Part shown: positions 54,562-63,136 of the stretch, piece by piece
Layout: each line of letters begins with the position of its first letter
Numbering within the stretch: position 1 is the stretch's first letter
From: G965205525 sp965205525
Lineage (GTDB): Bacteria > Pseudomonadota > Gammaproteobacteria > JABABF01
Assembly: GCA_965205525.1 (NCBI GenBank)
Contig: OZ242171.1
Coordinates: forward strand, 496,001-560,000
Direction of reading: 5' to 3'
DNA length: 64,000 nt
Program-made: the position numbers and the translations under genes
The notes under the pieces: generated by a model
Database searches by the model: none
What the model was told of the DNA's origin: nothing
Seen by the model: the letters and a program-made list of their open reading frames with translations, nothing else

Positions 54562-56991
54562 ATGAAAAGCACTTCGGCAAAGCGTATCCCGGTGCTGCCC
54601 TTGCGTGATGCAGTGGTCTTTCCCGGCATGGTAATGCCTCTATTGGTAGGGCGGCCGCGCTCGGTGGCTGCGCTGCATGCGGCGATGCAGGGCGACACGC
54701 AGATTTTTCTGGTCACCCAGCACAGCCCCTCTATAGAGGATCCGGGACAAGACGATCTTTATCAGGTCGGCGTGCTCGCCGACATACCCCAGCTGGTGCA
54801 GGTGCGCGAAGGTGTGTACAAGGTGCTGGTGGAGGCCCGCAGCCGCGCTTCCATGCAGTGCTATGAACACGGCGAGGAGCATGCCTGGTGCACCACAGAA
54901 CAGCATGCGCCGAGCCCGGCCAGTGACGAGAAAGGGCGGGATCTGTCCCGCGCCATCCTGGCCGGTTTTGAGCATTTTGCCAATCTCAGCAGCAAAGTGC
55001 CGGCGGACGCCTACGCAGCGGTCAGCGGCATTGATGAACCGGGTGCGTTGGCGGACCGCGTGGCGGGGCACATGCCGTTCTCCATCAGTATCCAGCAGGA
55101 GCTCTTGGAGGAGCAGGACACCCTCACCCGCTTGCAGCGTCTCGGCAAGCATATTGAGCAGGAAATTGGCGCTTTACAGGTGGACAAGAAGCTGCGCAAG
55201 CGAGTGCGCAAGCAGATGGAAAAATCTCAGCGCGAGTACTACCTGAACGAGCAGATGAAGGCGATCCAGGAGGAGCTCGGCGAAATTGAAGGCGGTGCCA
55301 GCGAAGTGGAGCAGCTGGAGAAACGCTTGTACAAAAGCGGTATGCCCGCCACCGCTCTGCAGAAGGCGAAGTCGGAGCTGAGCAAGTTCAAGCTGATGTC
55401 CCCCATGTCCGCCGAGGCCTCGGTTTTGCGCAGCTACTTGGACTGGCTGGCCAGCCTGCCCTGGAAAAAGCGCACCCGTCTGCGGCAGGACATCGCCTAT
55501 GCGCGCCGGGTTCTGGACGAAGATCACTACGGCCTGGAGGAAGTGAAAACCCGTATCCTGGAATACTTGGCGGTGCAAAAGCGCGTGCGCCGGGTGCGTG
55601 GGCCCATCTTGTGCCTAGTGGGTCCGCCTGGGGTGGGCAAGACCTCCTTAGGCCGCTCCATCGCCCGCGCCACAGGGCGGAAATTTGTGCGTCTGTCCCT
55701 CGGCGGAGTCCGGGACGAAGCGGAGATACGCGGGCATCGGCGCACCTACATCGGCTCTCTGCCAGGCAAGATTGTCCAGAAGATGTCCTCTGCCGGAACC
55801 ATCAACCCCCTGTTCCTGCTAGACGAGGTAGACAAGATGGGCATGGACTACCGGGGCGACCCTGCCTCGGCCCTCTTAGAGGTGCTGGACCCGGAGCAGA
55901 ATTGCGCCTTTAACGACCATTATTTGGAGGTGGACTACAACCTTTCAGAGGTGGTGTTCGTCTGCACTGCCAACGCCTTGGATATCCCGCCGCCGCTCTT
56001 AGACCGCATGGAGGTGGTGCGCCTGCCGGGCTACACCGAAGACGAGAAGATGGAGATTGCCAAGAATTTCCTGCTGCCCAAGCAGCTAGAGCACAACGGC
56101 CTGAAAAAAACTGAAATTAAGTTTCAGCAGCAGACCCTGCTGGATCTGATCTGCTATTACACCCGGGAGGCTGGCGTGCGCGGCCTGGAGAGGGAGATTG
56201 CAAAGATCTGCCGCAAGGTCGTGCTGAAGCTGTCGGAAGCCGAAAAGGGCCAGGGAAAATCCGCGGACAAGAAGAAGCCATTGGTGGTGACGCCAAAGCG
56301 TCTGGAAGAATACTGCGGTGTGCGCCGCTACTCCTACGGGCAGGGGGATACGAAGAACCGCGTCGGGCAGGTGCACGGGCTCGCCTGGACCAATACCGGC
56401 GGCGATCTGCTTACCATTGAGGCAACGGTGGTGCCGGGCAAGGCGCGCCAGGTGCTGACCGGCTCCCTCGGCGATGTGATGAAAGAGTCCATACAGGCGG
56501 CAATGACCGTGGTGCGCAGTCGGGCTGATGTGCTGGGCATTCCCGCTAATTTCTTGGAAAAGCGGGATGTGCACGTCCATGTGCCGGAGGGGGCTATGCC
56601 CAAGGATGGTCCGAGCGCAGGCATTTGCATGTGCACGGCTCTTATCTCCGCCCTGACCGATATTCCAGTGCGAAGCGATGTGGCGATGACCGGCGAAATT
56701 ACCCTGCAGGGCCGTGTCCTCCCAGTGGGCGGACTGAAAGAAAAATTGTTAGCCGCCCGGCGAGCCAATATCAAGCATGTCTTGGTGCCGGAAGAAAATA
56801 TGAGGAATATCAAGGAGATCAATGAGAAAATACTGAAAGATCTGGACATCAAGTACGTATCTTGGATAGATCAGGTAGTGGATATCGCGCTGGAGCGGCA
56901 GCCTGGCCCTCTGTCCGAGAAGGACGGGGCAGAGGAGCTGGCCCCCAAGGGCCGGAGACGGGAGGGCTCCCGCACAACCCGCACCCACTGA
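54562..56991 (+). CDS. lon: ATP-dependent protease Lon
   Basis: Cytosolic protease for misfolded and regulatory proteins. The 809 residues contain the N-terminal substrate-binding domain starting RIPVLPLRDAVVFPGMV, the AAA+ module with GPPGVGKT (about 354-361) and FLLDEVDKM, and the protease domain with Ser685 in KDGPSAG and the catalytic Lys in GGLKEK. ATG 54562 directly after the clpX stop gives the family N-terminus; ATG 54538 inside clpX is an alternative. Confidence 0.96.
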   Translation: MKSTSAKRIPVLPLRDAVVFPGMVMPLLVGRPRSVAALHAAMQGDTQIFLVTQHSPSIEDPGQDDLYQVGVLADIPQLVQVREGVYKVLVEARSRASMQCYEHGEEHAWCTTEQHAPSPASDEKGRDLSRAILAGFEHFANLSSKVPADAYAAVSGIDEPGALADRVAGHMPFSISIQQELLEEQDTLTRLQRLGKHIEQEIGALQVDKKLRKRVRKQMEKSQREYYLNEQMKAIQEELGEIEGGASEVEQLEKRLYKSGMPATALQKAKSELSKFKLMSPMSAEASVLRSYLDWLASLPWKKRTRLRQDIAYARRVLDEDHYGLEEVKTRILEYLAVQKRVRRVRGPILCLVGPPGVGKTSLGRSIARATGRKFVRLSLGGVRDEAEIRGHRRTYIGSLPGKIVQKMSSAGTINPLFLLDEVDKMGMDYRGDPASALLEVLDPEQNCAFNDHYLEVDYNLSEVVFVCTANALDIPPPLLDRMEVVRLPGYTEDEKMEIAKNFLLPKQLEHNGLKKTEIKFQQQTLLDLICYYTREAGVRGLEREIAKICRKVVLKLSEAEKGQGKSADKKKPLVVTPKRLEEYCGVRRYSYGQGDTKNRVGQVHGLAWTNTGGDLLTIEATVVPGKARQVLTGSLGDVMKESIQAAMTVVRSRADVLGIPANFLEKRDVHVHVPEGAMPKDGPSAGICMCTALISALTDIPVRSDVAMTGEITLQGRVLPVGGLKEKLLAARRANIKHVLVPEENMRNIKEINEKILKDLDIKYVSWIDQVVDIALERQPGPLSEKDGAEELAPKGRRREGSRTTRTH

Positions 56992-57160
56992 GCAATATGC
57001 CGGATGCGGTCTCCCCCAGTGTAATTTAAATCAATGTCCCCAAACTGGACAAGTGGTTTGCAGGACACCGCAAAAGTTTTGGATTTGATTTGATGTCAAT
57101 GGGGCAGGGCTTTCAGGCTGCTTGACTTTCCACCCCCTTTGGGGGCAGAATTAGCCTAGA

Positions 57161-57187
57161 GCATGCCTTTCGGGCATGCCCGTTTTT
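57161..57187 (+). terminator. Rho-independent terminator between lon and hupB
   Basis: GCATGCC and GGCATGC form a seven-pair stem around a short TTTCG loop, followed by CCG and a run of five T. A second hairpin (CCCCC-TTT-GGGGG, 57133-57145) lies just upstream. It would end lon transcripts, leaving hupB with its own signals or read-through. Confidence 0.75.
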
Positions 57188-57223
57188 ACAAGAACGCTTG
57201 AGTGGCCCTTTGGGGAGGTAAAT

Positions 57224-57499
57224 ATGAATAAATCCAGCTTGGTTTCAAAAGTGGCGGAAAGTGCTGGCCTTAGCGAGGCTGCGGCTAGTGCCGCCGTGGA
57301 GGGGACCATCAATGCCATCATTGGTGCCCTCAGCAGCGGTGATTCCGTGACCATTGTCGGCTTCGGCTCTTTCTCCATAAAATCTCGGGCTGCCCGTATG
57401 GGTCGCAATCCGCGCACCGGGGAAGCGCTCCACATTGCGGCGAGCAAGTCCCCGGGATTCAAGCCTAGCAGTGCCTTCAAGGAAGCTATCAACCGCTGA
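57224..57499 (+). CDS. hupB: DNA-binding protein HU-beta
   Basis: Nucleoid protein that bends DNA as a dimer. The 91 residues match the HU length, with the VSKVAESAGLSEAAASAAVEG helices, GFGSF and the DNA-binding arm RMGRNPRTGEALHI. GGGGAGGT five bases before ATG 57224 is a strong ribosome-binding site. Confidence 0.95.
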   Translation: MNKSSLVSKVAESAGLSEAAASAAVEGTINAIIGALSSGDSVTIVGFGSFSIKSRAARMGRNPRTGEALHIAASKSPGFKPSSAFKEAINR

Positions 57500-57643
57500 A
57501 CACATGGAAGGAGAGGTGCGCTTTCAGGCGCAGTCTATCGGCCTGAAAGTGCTCTTATCCTATCTTTTTCTGTTCGTTGCGCCCGGTTTTCTGAGTCGTG
57601 GGAAACCGCTTGGGGCTGCATGGCCCGGAAACGTGTATAAATA

Positions 57644-59617
57644 ATGCTGCAGCGTATTCGGGGAGGGGTCCGGGGCAAGGGCGCCTATGTCATCCTCGCT
57701 TTCTTGGCTTTGCCATTGGCAATCCTTGGTTTTGACTGGATTCGTCCCAATACTGGAGGGACTATCGCCGAGGTCAATGGAGAGGAAATAGGGAGCCGGG
57801 AGTTCAACCAGCAGGTTGCCGTGGAGCGGCAGCAGCTCCTTGCCGAGATGCAGGCTGGTGGGGCTGGTTCGGAAATCAGTGATCAGCAGCTGGCGAACCG
57901 CACCCTGCGCAGACTGGTTTTTCAGCAGATACTGCTGCAGAAAGTTAAGAATACGGGGCTCCGAATATCTTTAGAGTCCATAGATCGCGAAATTCTGTCA
58001 GAGGACACATTTTATGAAGATGGATTTTTCTCTCCCCAGATCTACCAGGCGGCCTTGCGGCAAGGCGGCTACACCCCCGGTTACTACAAGGACACTGTGC
58101 GCAAAGAATTGCTGATTGGACAGTTGCTGAGCCCCTTGCAGAACGCGGAGTTTATATTGCCCAACGAACTGGACCGGATGCTCCGTATCTTTGACCAGGA
58201 GCGCGACATAGAGTACCTCACGACATCGGTTGATGACTGGCTGGATCCGGTGCCGATAGGCGACGAGGATGTGCAGGAATACTATGATGACAGGCCCGGG
58301 TTATTTCTGACCAAGATACGGGGGTATGTCGGCTATTTGTTCTTAGAGCGCAAAGAGTTTTACGAAGATGTCCCGGAAGAGGAATTGCGTGCCTACTATG
58401 AAGAGGAGATTTTGGCCCTGTCCGAGCAGCGCTATGTTGCCCATATCCTCTTGGAAAACGGACCTCGGCGCAACGATGAGCAGGCGCAGTCCGAGCTGCT
58501 GGATTTAAAGCGCCAGCTGGATGAAGGTGCTGATTTTAAAGAGCTTGCCCGGCGTTATTCGGATGATATCGGCTCGGCCGCTGCCGGGGGCGATTTGGGC
58601 ATTAGCGATGGAGAAAGTTTCCCCGATGCCTTTGAGCAGGCACTTTTTGCCTTGGCCCCAGGAGAGGTTTCTGAGCCTGTGCAGACAGAGGCCGGCTGGC
58701 ACTTGCTCCGCCGTTTAGAGGTGCCGCTGCCACCCTACGAACAGCGTCGGGATGCCATCTTGGAGGCGGTGCGGGGTATCCTGAGTGAGCCACCCTATCA
58801 GGCCCTCTTGGAAGAGGTCTCCGGAATGCTTACGCCGCAGTTTGCACTATACAGCGACTTCGCCAAGCCGCGCGGCTATAGATTTTATAATCGCAGGTTT
58901 ATTCTTGAAGAAGCAGAGGAAGTGCTTGCGCGGCCGCAAGTCATGGAGGTGCTTAACAGATATGCGGATGAAATGTTGGAGCAAATAGAAGAAAGCGAGG
59001 AACAGGAGGAGAGAAGATTACGGAATCAGCTGCGAAGAGACGAAGAAAGTCTTGCTATTGACCGCGAGGAAGCTTTCCCCATAGGTGCCAGTGAACTGAT
59101 CCGACTAGATGAGGATACAGCCCTGGTTATTCGCATATTTTCGTTGCATCCGCCGCGCGGAAAAACAATGGAAGAAGCCCGCGAAGAAATTGTAGATATT
59201 TTTCACCAGCGGGATGCAAAAACGCGGGCTGAGGAGCATATGCGGCAATTGGTTGAAGAAGTTCGCCAGGGCGGCGAGCACTCCCTGGAGGAAGCTGCCC
59301 TTGCGGAGGAATATCAGCACCATGTCGTGCCTCGCCTGCAGCGCCGAAATACAGACGAGAATATCCCGGGCAGGATTCTGAACCGTGCCTTTCACATGCC
59401 GCTTCCGGAGCCCGGGCGGCCCTCGATCAGCATGCTGACGCTGCCGGAAGATCGCTATGCCGTGATACAAGTGAAAGAGGTGCGCAATAACGAGGAGGAA
59501 GAATACGGCGCCGTGCGCCGTGCCTTAGCGGAGGAAATGAGTGATGAGAACGGCAGAATTCTCGCCAACCTTTATCAGTATTCCCTGAACGTCACGGCCG
59601 AAGTTGAAGTGAACTGA
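57644..59617 (+). CDS. ppiD: Periplasmic folding chaperone PpiD
   Basis: Inner-membrane-anchored SurA-like chaperone for exported proteins. The 657 residues have an N-terminal membrane helix (about 13-35), a SurA-N-like helical region (NGEEIGSREFNQQV) and one parvulin domain (about 261-359, RYVAHILLENG...GWHLLRRLEV). The C-terminal half is rich in Glu, Gln and Arg. Position after lon-hupB is as in other gammaproteobacteria. Confidence 0.92.
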   Translation: MLQRIRGGVRGKGAYVILAFLALPLAILGFDWIRPNTGGTIAEVNGEEIGSREFNQQVAVERQQLLAEMQAGGAGSEISDQQLANRTLRRLVFQQILLQKVKNTGLRISLESIDREILSEDTFYEDGFFSPQIYQAALRQGGYTPGYYKDTVRKELLIGQLLSPLQNAEFILPNELDRMLRIFDQERDIEYLTTSVDDWLDPVPIGDEDVQEYYDDRPGLFLTKIRGYVGYLFLERKEFYEDVPEEELRAYYEEEILALSEQRYVAHILLENGPRRNDEQAQSELLDLKRQLDEGADFKELARRYSDDIGSAAAGGDLGISDGESFPDAFEQALFALAPGEVSEPVQTEAGWHLLRRLEVPLPPYEQRRDAILEAVRGILSEPPYQALLEEVSGMLTPQFALYSDFAKPRGYRFYNRRFILEEAEEVLARPQVMEVLNRYADEMLEQIEESEEQEERRLRNQLRRDEESLAIDREEAFPIGASELIRLDEDTALVIRIFSLHPPRGKTMEEAREEIVDIFHQRDAKTRAEEHMRQLVEEVRQGGEHSLEEAALAEEYQHHVVPRLQRRNTDENIPGRILNRAFHMPLPEPGRPSISMLTLPEDRYAVIQVKEVRNNEEEEYGAVRRALAEEMSDENGRILANLYQYSLNVTAEVEVN

Positions 59618-59630
59618 GCGATTGCAGCGT

Positions 59631-60818
59631 ATGCGCAGCGTTCTGACTTTAAACAAAATTTCCCCGCGCGGCTTGGCGGTGCTGGAGAATCGCGGCTTTC
59701 ATGCGGGGGATGACTGTCCACAGCCGGAGGGCATTCTGCTGCGCAGTCACGCCCTGTCTGCGGCGGCCATCCCCGACTCGGTAGCGGCCATTGCCCGCGC
59801 CGGGGCCGGAGTCAATAATATTCCAGTGGATACCTGCACGGCCCGGGGCATCCCGGTGTTCAATGCGCCCGGCGCCAATGCCAATGCGGTGAAGGAGCTG
59901 GTGCTGGCAGGGCTTCTGCTTTCCTCCCGGGGGATTCTGCAGGGTATTCGCTATGTGAACAGCCTCTCCTCGGTCACGGACGAGGAAACCCTTAACCGGC
60001 AGATGGAGGCAGAGAAAAAGCGTTTTAAAGGAGTGGACCTTGCCGGCCGTGTGCTGGGGGTCATCGGTCTCGGCGCCATCGGCGCCCGGGTGGCCGATAT
60101 TGCACTGAAGCTGGGGATGCGCGTTCTCGGCTACGACCCGGCCCTGTCCGTGGATGCCGCCTGGCGTCTGCCCCGGGAGGTGGAGCGCAGGGAGATCTTG
60201 CAGCACATGGTGCGCGATGCCGATTATCTCAGCCTCCATATCCCAGCTTTAGACAGCACCCGGGCCCTGGTGAATCAGGAGTTCCTCTCTGCCTGCAAGC
60301 CGGGCGCACGCCTGCTTAATTTTTCTCGTCAGGAAGTGGTGGACGAAGAGAGTGTGATTGCGGCCTTGGAAAGCGGTGCTCTGTCCTGCTATGTGACAGA
60401 TTTTCCGCATCCGAGCCTGATGGGTCGCGAAGACATAATTCTGATGCCCCACATCGGTGCCAGCACCGCCGAGGCCGAGGAAAACTGTGCGGTCATGGCT
60501 GCCGAGGTGCTGTGCGATTTCCTGGCCACGGGCAATATCAGCAATGCGGTCAACTACCCGGCCATCACGCTGGAAAGGCGTGGCCGCTATCGCCTGACTG
60601 TCAGCAACCGCAATGTGCCGAAGAAACTTAACGCGATTCTCTCGGTGCTGGCCGATGCCGAGATCAACGTAGTGGATATGCTCAACCGCAGCCGCGATGA
60701 CATCGCCTACAGCCTGATTGATTTGGACGAAGTGCCCGATGAGCTGCTGCTGGTGAATATACAGGCCCTGGAGGGTGTGATCCGAGTGCGGGCAATCCCC
60801 GCCGAAGACAGCCTGTGA
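59631..60818 (+). CDS. serA: D-3-phosphoglycerate dehydrogenase (short form with ACT domain)
   Basis: First step of serine synthesis. In the 395 residues the NAD-binding fold GVIGLGAIGARVAD starts near 143, LLNFSRQEVVD carries the catalytic Arg, and the catalytic His is in MPHIGASTAEAEENC. An ACT-like domain fills about 320-395 (YRLTVSNRNVPKKL). NFSR in place of the usual NxSRG marks a sub-group of PGDH. ATG 59631 is preferred to a TTG three codons upstream. It overlaps the next gene by four bases. Confidence 0.85.
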   Translation: MRSVLTLNKISPRGLAVLENRGFHAGDDCPQPEGILLRSHALSAAAIPDSVAAIARAGAGVNNIPVDTCTARGIPVFNAPGANANAVKELVLAGLLLSSRGILQGIRYVNSLSSVTDEETLNRQMEAEKKRFKGVDLAGRVLGVIGLGAIGARVADIALKLGMRVLGYDPALSVDAAWRLPREVERREILQHMVRDADYLSLHIPALDSTRALVNQEFLSACKPGARLLNFSRQEVVDEESVIAALESGALSCYVTDFPHPSLMGREDIILMPHIGASTAEAEENCAVMAAEVLCDFLATGNISNAVNYPAITLERRGRYRLTVSNRNVPKKLNAILSVLADAEINVVDMLNRSRDDIAYSLIDLDEVPDELLLVNIQALEGVIRVRAIPAEDSL

Positions 60819-61351
60819 CAGATTTTTCCGAGGCGGCGCTGCAGGCCGCCGCCCGTCGCCGTCCGCCGCTGGAGCGCTGGCACCCCCCTTTCAGCGGTGA
60901 CATTGACATCTGCATAGCCCGGGACGGGCAGTGGTTCCACGAGGGCCGCCCCATTCTCAGGCACCCTCTGGTGCGGCTTTTTGCCAGCATCCTGCGGCGC
61001 GAAGAAGACGGTGCCTACTATCTGGTCACGCCGGTGGAAAAATGGCGCATCCGGGTGGAGGATATGCCCCTGCGGGCCACCGATATGGAGCGGGGCGGGG
61101 ACGGGCGCCTGCTGTTCACCCTGGACGACGGCGAGCAGGTCATCGCCAACGATGCCCATCCTGTCCGGGTGGAGATCACAGAATCCGGCACCCCGGCGCC
61201 ATCCATCCCGGTGCGTCACGGACTTGAGGCCCGCATCCTGCGCAGCGTGTTTTACCGCCTGGTGGATTTGGCGGAAGTGCAGCAGCTTCCCGGGGGCGAA
61301 GAGCTGGTGCTCTCTTCGGGGCGCAGCTGTTTTAATCTCGGCCGAGTGTAG
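60815..61351 (+). CDS. DUF1285 family protein
   Basis: A 178-residue protein starting at a GTG that overlaps the serA stop. The N-terminal PLERWHPPFSGDIDICIARDGQWFHEG segment and VRLFASILRREEDGAYYLVTPVEKWRI are the conserved core of this uncharacterised family. No signal peptide or membrane segment. The coupling to serA suggests co-expression only. Function unknown. Confidence 0.8.
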   Translation: MTDFSEAALQAAARRRPPLERWHPPFSGDIDICIARDGQWFHEGRPILRHPLVRLFASILRREEDGAYYLVTPVEKWRIRVEDMPLRATDMERGGDGRLLFTLDDGEQVIANDAHPVRVEITESGTPAPSIPVRHGLEARILRSVFYRLVDLAEVQQLPGGEELVLSSGRSCFNLGRV

Positions 61352-61371
61352 GGGGCAGCGCCTGCGCCCCG

Positions 61372-63021
61372 CTACATATTCGGGTAGTTCGGCCCGCCGC
61401 CCCCTTCCGGCGGCACCCAGGTGATGTTGGCCGCCGGGTCCTTGATATCGCAGGTCTTGCAGTGGACGCAGTTCTGCGCATTGATCTGAAAGCGCTTTTC
61501 GCCGCTCTCTTCCTGCAGCACCTCGTAGACCCCCGCCGGGCAGTAGCGCTGGGCGGGCTCATCGTACAGGGGCAGGTTGCTGCTGATGGGCAGTGCTTCA
61601 TCCTTCAGCAGCAGGTGGCAGGACTGGTTCTCCTCGTGGTTGGTATTGGACAGGAACACCGAGGACAGCCGGTCAAAACTGATCACGCCGTCCGCCCTCG
61701 GGTAATTCGGCCTGGGGCATTTAGCCGCCGGCTTCATCTGCTCATGATCCGCCTTGGAATCGCGCAGGGTCCAGGGCACACGGCCGCCGAGCAGGTTGAG
61801 GTCTAAGAAAGCGTAGGCAGAGCCCAGCAGGTTGCCCCAGCGGTGCTGGGCGGGGCCGAAGTTGCGCTGCATGTGAAGTTCCCGCCCGGCCCAGGATGCC
61901 CAAAACCGCTCGTCCTGTGCCGAGGTGTCACCCGGCCGGCCGGCCAGGATGGCCGCAAAAACCGTCTCCGCCGCCACCATGCCGGATTTCATCGCCGTGT
62001 GGCTGCCCTTGATCTTGGCGTAGTTCAGGGTGCCGGCATCGCAGCCGATAAGAAGCCCGCCGGGGAAGCTCATCTTCGGCAGGGACTGCGGCCCGCCCTT
62101 GGTGATGGCGCGGGCGCCGTAGGCCAGACGCTCGCCTCCCTCCAAGTGCTTCCGGATCACCGGGTGGCCCTTGAAGCGCTGGAATTCCTCATAGGGGTCC
62201 AGATGCGGGTTGGCGTAATTGAGATCGGTGATCAGGCCGAGGGAGATCTGCCCCTCCTCCGTGTGGTACAGAAAGCCGCCGCCGAGAGCGCCGTGCTCTC
62301 GCAGCGGCCAGCCGGTGGTATGCACTACCAGGCCGGGCTCATGCCGCCCGGGGGCAGCGCGCCAGATCTCCTTGATGCCGATGCCATAGTGCTGGGGGTC
62401 CCGGTCTTTGTCCAGGTGAAAACGCTGCATCAGCTCCTTGCCGAGATGTCCCCGGCAGCCCTCCGCAAACAGCGTGCAGCCCGCGCGGATTTCCATGCCC
62501 AGGTTGAAGCCCGCCCGCTGTCCGCCGTCCGCTGCCGTCCCCATGTCGCCGGTGCGCACCCCGATAACCGCGCCGTCTTCCCCGTACAGCACCTCCTGCG
62601 CCGCAAAGCCGGGGAATATGTCTATGCCCAGCTCCTCGGCCCGAGCGGCCAGCCAGCGGCACAGGTTGCCGAGGCTGATGATGTAGTTGCCCCGGTTGTG
62701 CATAGTGCGGGGTGCCAGCAGCCCGGGCACTCGCAGGTGCCCGGTGGCGCTGGTCAGAAAACAGATCTGGTCCCGGCTCACCTGGGTCTGAAGCGGTGCC
62801 CCCTGCTCCTGCCAGTCGGGAAACAGCTCCTTCAGCGCCGAGGCTTCAAATACCGCACCGGAGAGGATGTGTGCGCCGACCTCGGAGCCCTTTTCCACCA
62901 GGCATATACTGATTTCCCGCGCCTGCTCTTTGGCCAGCTGGCCCAGTCGGCAGGCGGCGGACAGGCCGGCCGGTCCGCCGCCTACAATCAGCACATCCAC
63001 TTCCAAAGTTTCTCGTTCCAT
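61372..63021 (-). CDS. Electron transfer flavoprotein-ubiquinone oxidoreductase
   Basis: Passes electrons from ETF to ubiquinone at the inner membrane during fatty-acid and amino-acid oxidation. The 549 residues have the FAD fold VDVLIVGGGPAGLSAAC, the membrane/quinone region GGLLIGCDAGTLNYAKIKGSH and a C-terminal [4Fe-4S] motif with CPAG followed by CVHCKTCDIKDP. The genes for ETF itself are not in the window. Divergent from hflK across a 115-base gap. Confidence 0.95.
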   Translation of the reverse strand: MERETLEVDVLIVGGGPAGLSAACRLGQLAKEQAREISICLVEKGSEVGAHILSGAVFEASALKELFPDWQEQGAPLQTQVSRDQICFLTSATGHLRVPGLLAPRTMHNRGNYIISLGNLCRWLAARAEELGIDIFPGFAAQEVLYGEDGAVIGVRTGDMGTAADGGQRAGFNLGMEIRAGCTLFAEGCRGHLGKELMQRFHLDKDRDPQHYGIGIKEIWRAAPGRHEPGLVVHTTGWPLREHGALGGGFLYHTEEGQISLGLITDLNYANPHLDPYEEFQRFKGHPVIRKHLEGGERLAYGARAITKGGPQSLPKMSFPGGLLIGCDAGTLNYAKIKGSHTAMKSGMVAAETVFAAILAGRPGDTSAQDERFWASWAGRELHMQRNFGPAQHRWGNLLGSAYAFLDLNLLGGRVPWTLRDSKADHEQMKPAAKCPRPNYPRADGVISFDRLSSVFLSNTNHEENQSCHLLLKDEALPISSNLPLYDEPAQRYCPAGVYEVLQEESGEKRFQINAQNCVHCKTCDIKDPAANITWVPPEGGGGPNYPNM

Positions 63022-63088
63022 CCTGCACTCTCTTCAAAGGGCAAAGGCAGCGTCAAATTATAGTCTGCAAGCAAAGAGGGCCGGGACA

Positions 63089-63097
63089 TGGTAGAAT
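63089..63097 (+). promoter_or_regulatory. Extended -10 promoter of hflK
   Basis: TGGTAGAAT has the TGN extension and a 5/6 hexamer, 39 bases before the hflK ATG. No clear -35. Confidence 0.45.
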
Positions 63098-63136
63098 CGC
63101 ATCTCTTTCTTTTATTCTTTTAGGCACTGCAACTGT

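Noticed and set aside
57435..57644. 69-codon frame between hupB and ppiD
   Set aside because: It begins inside hupB in another frame and lacks a start signal; the short gap is better read as leader sequence of ppiD.
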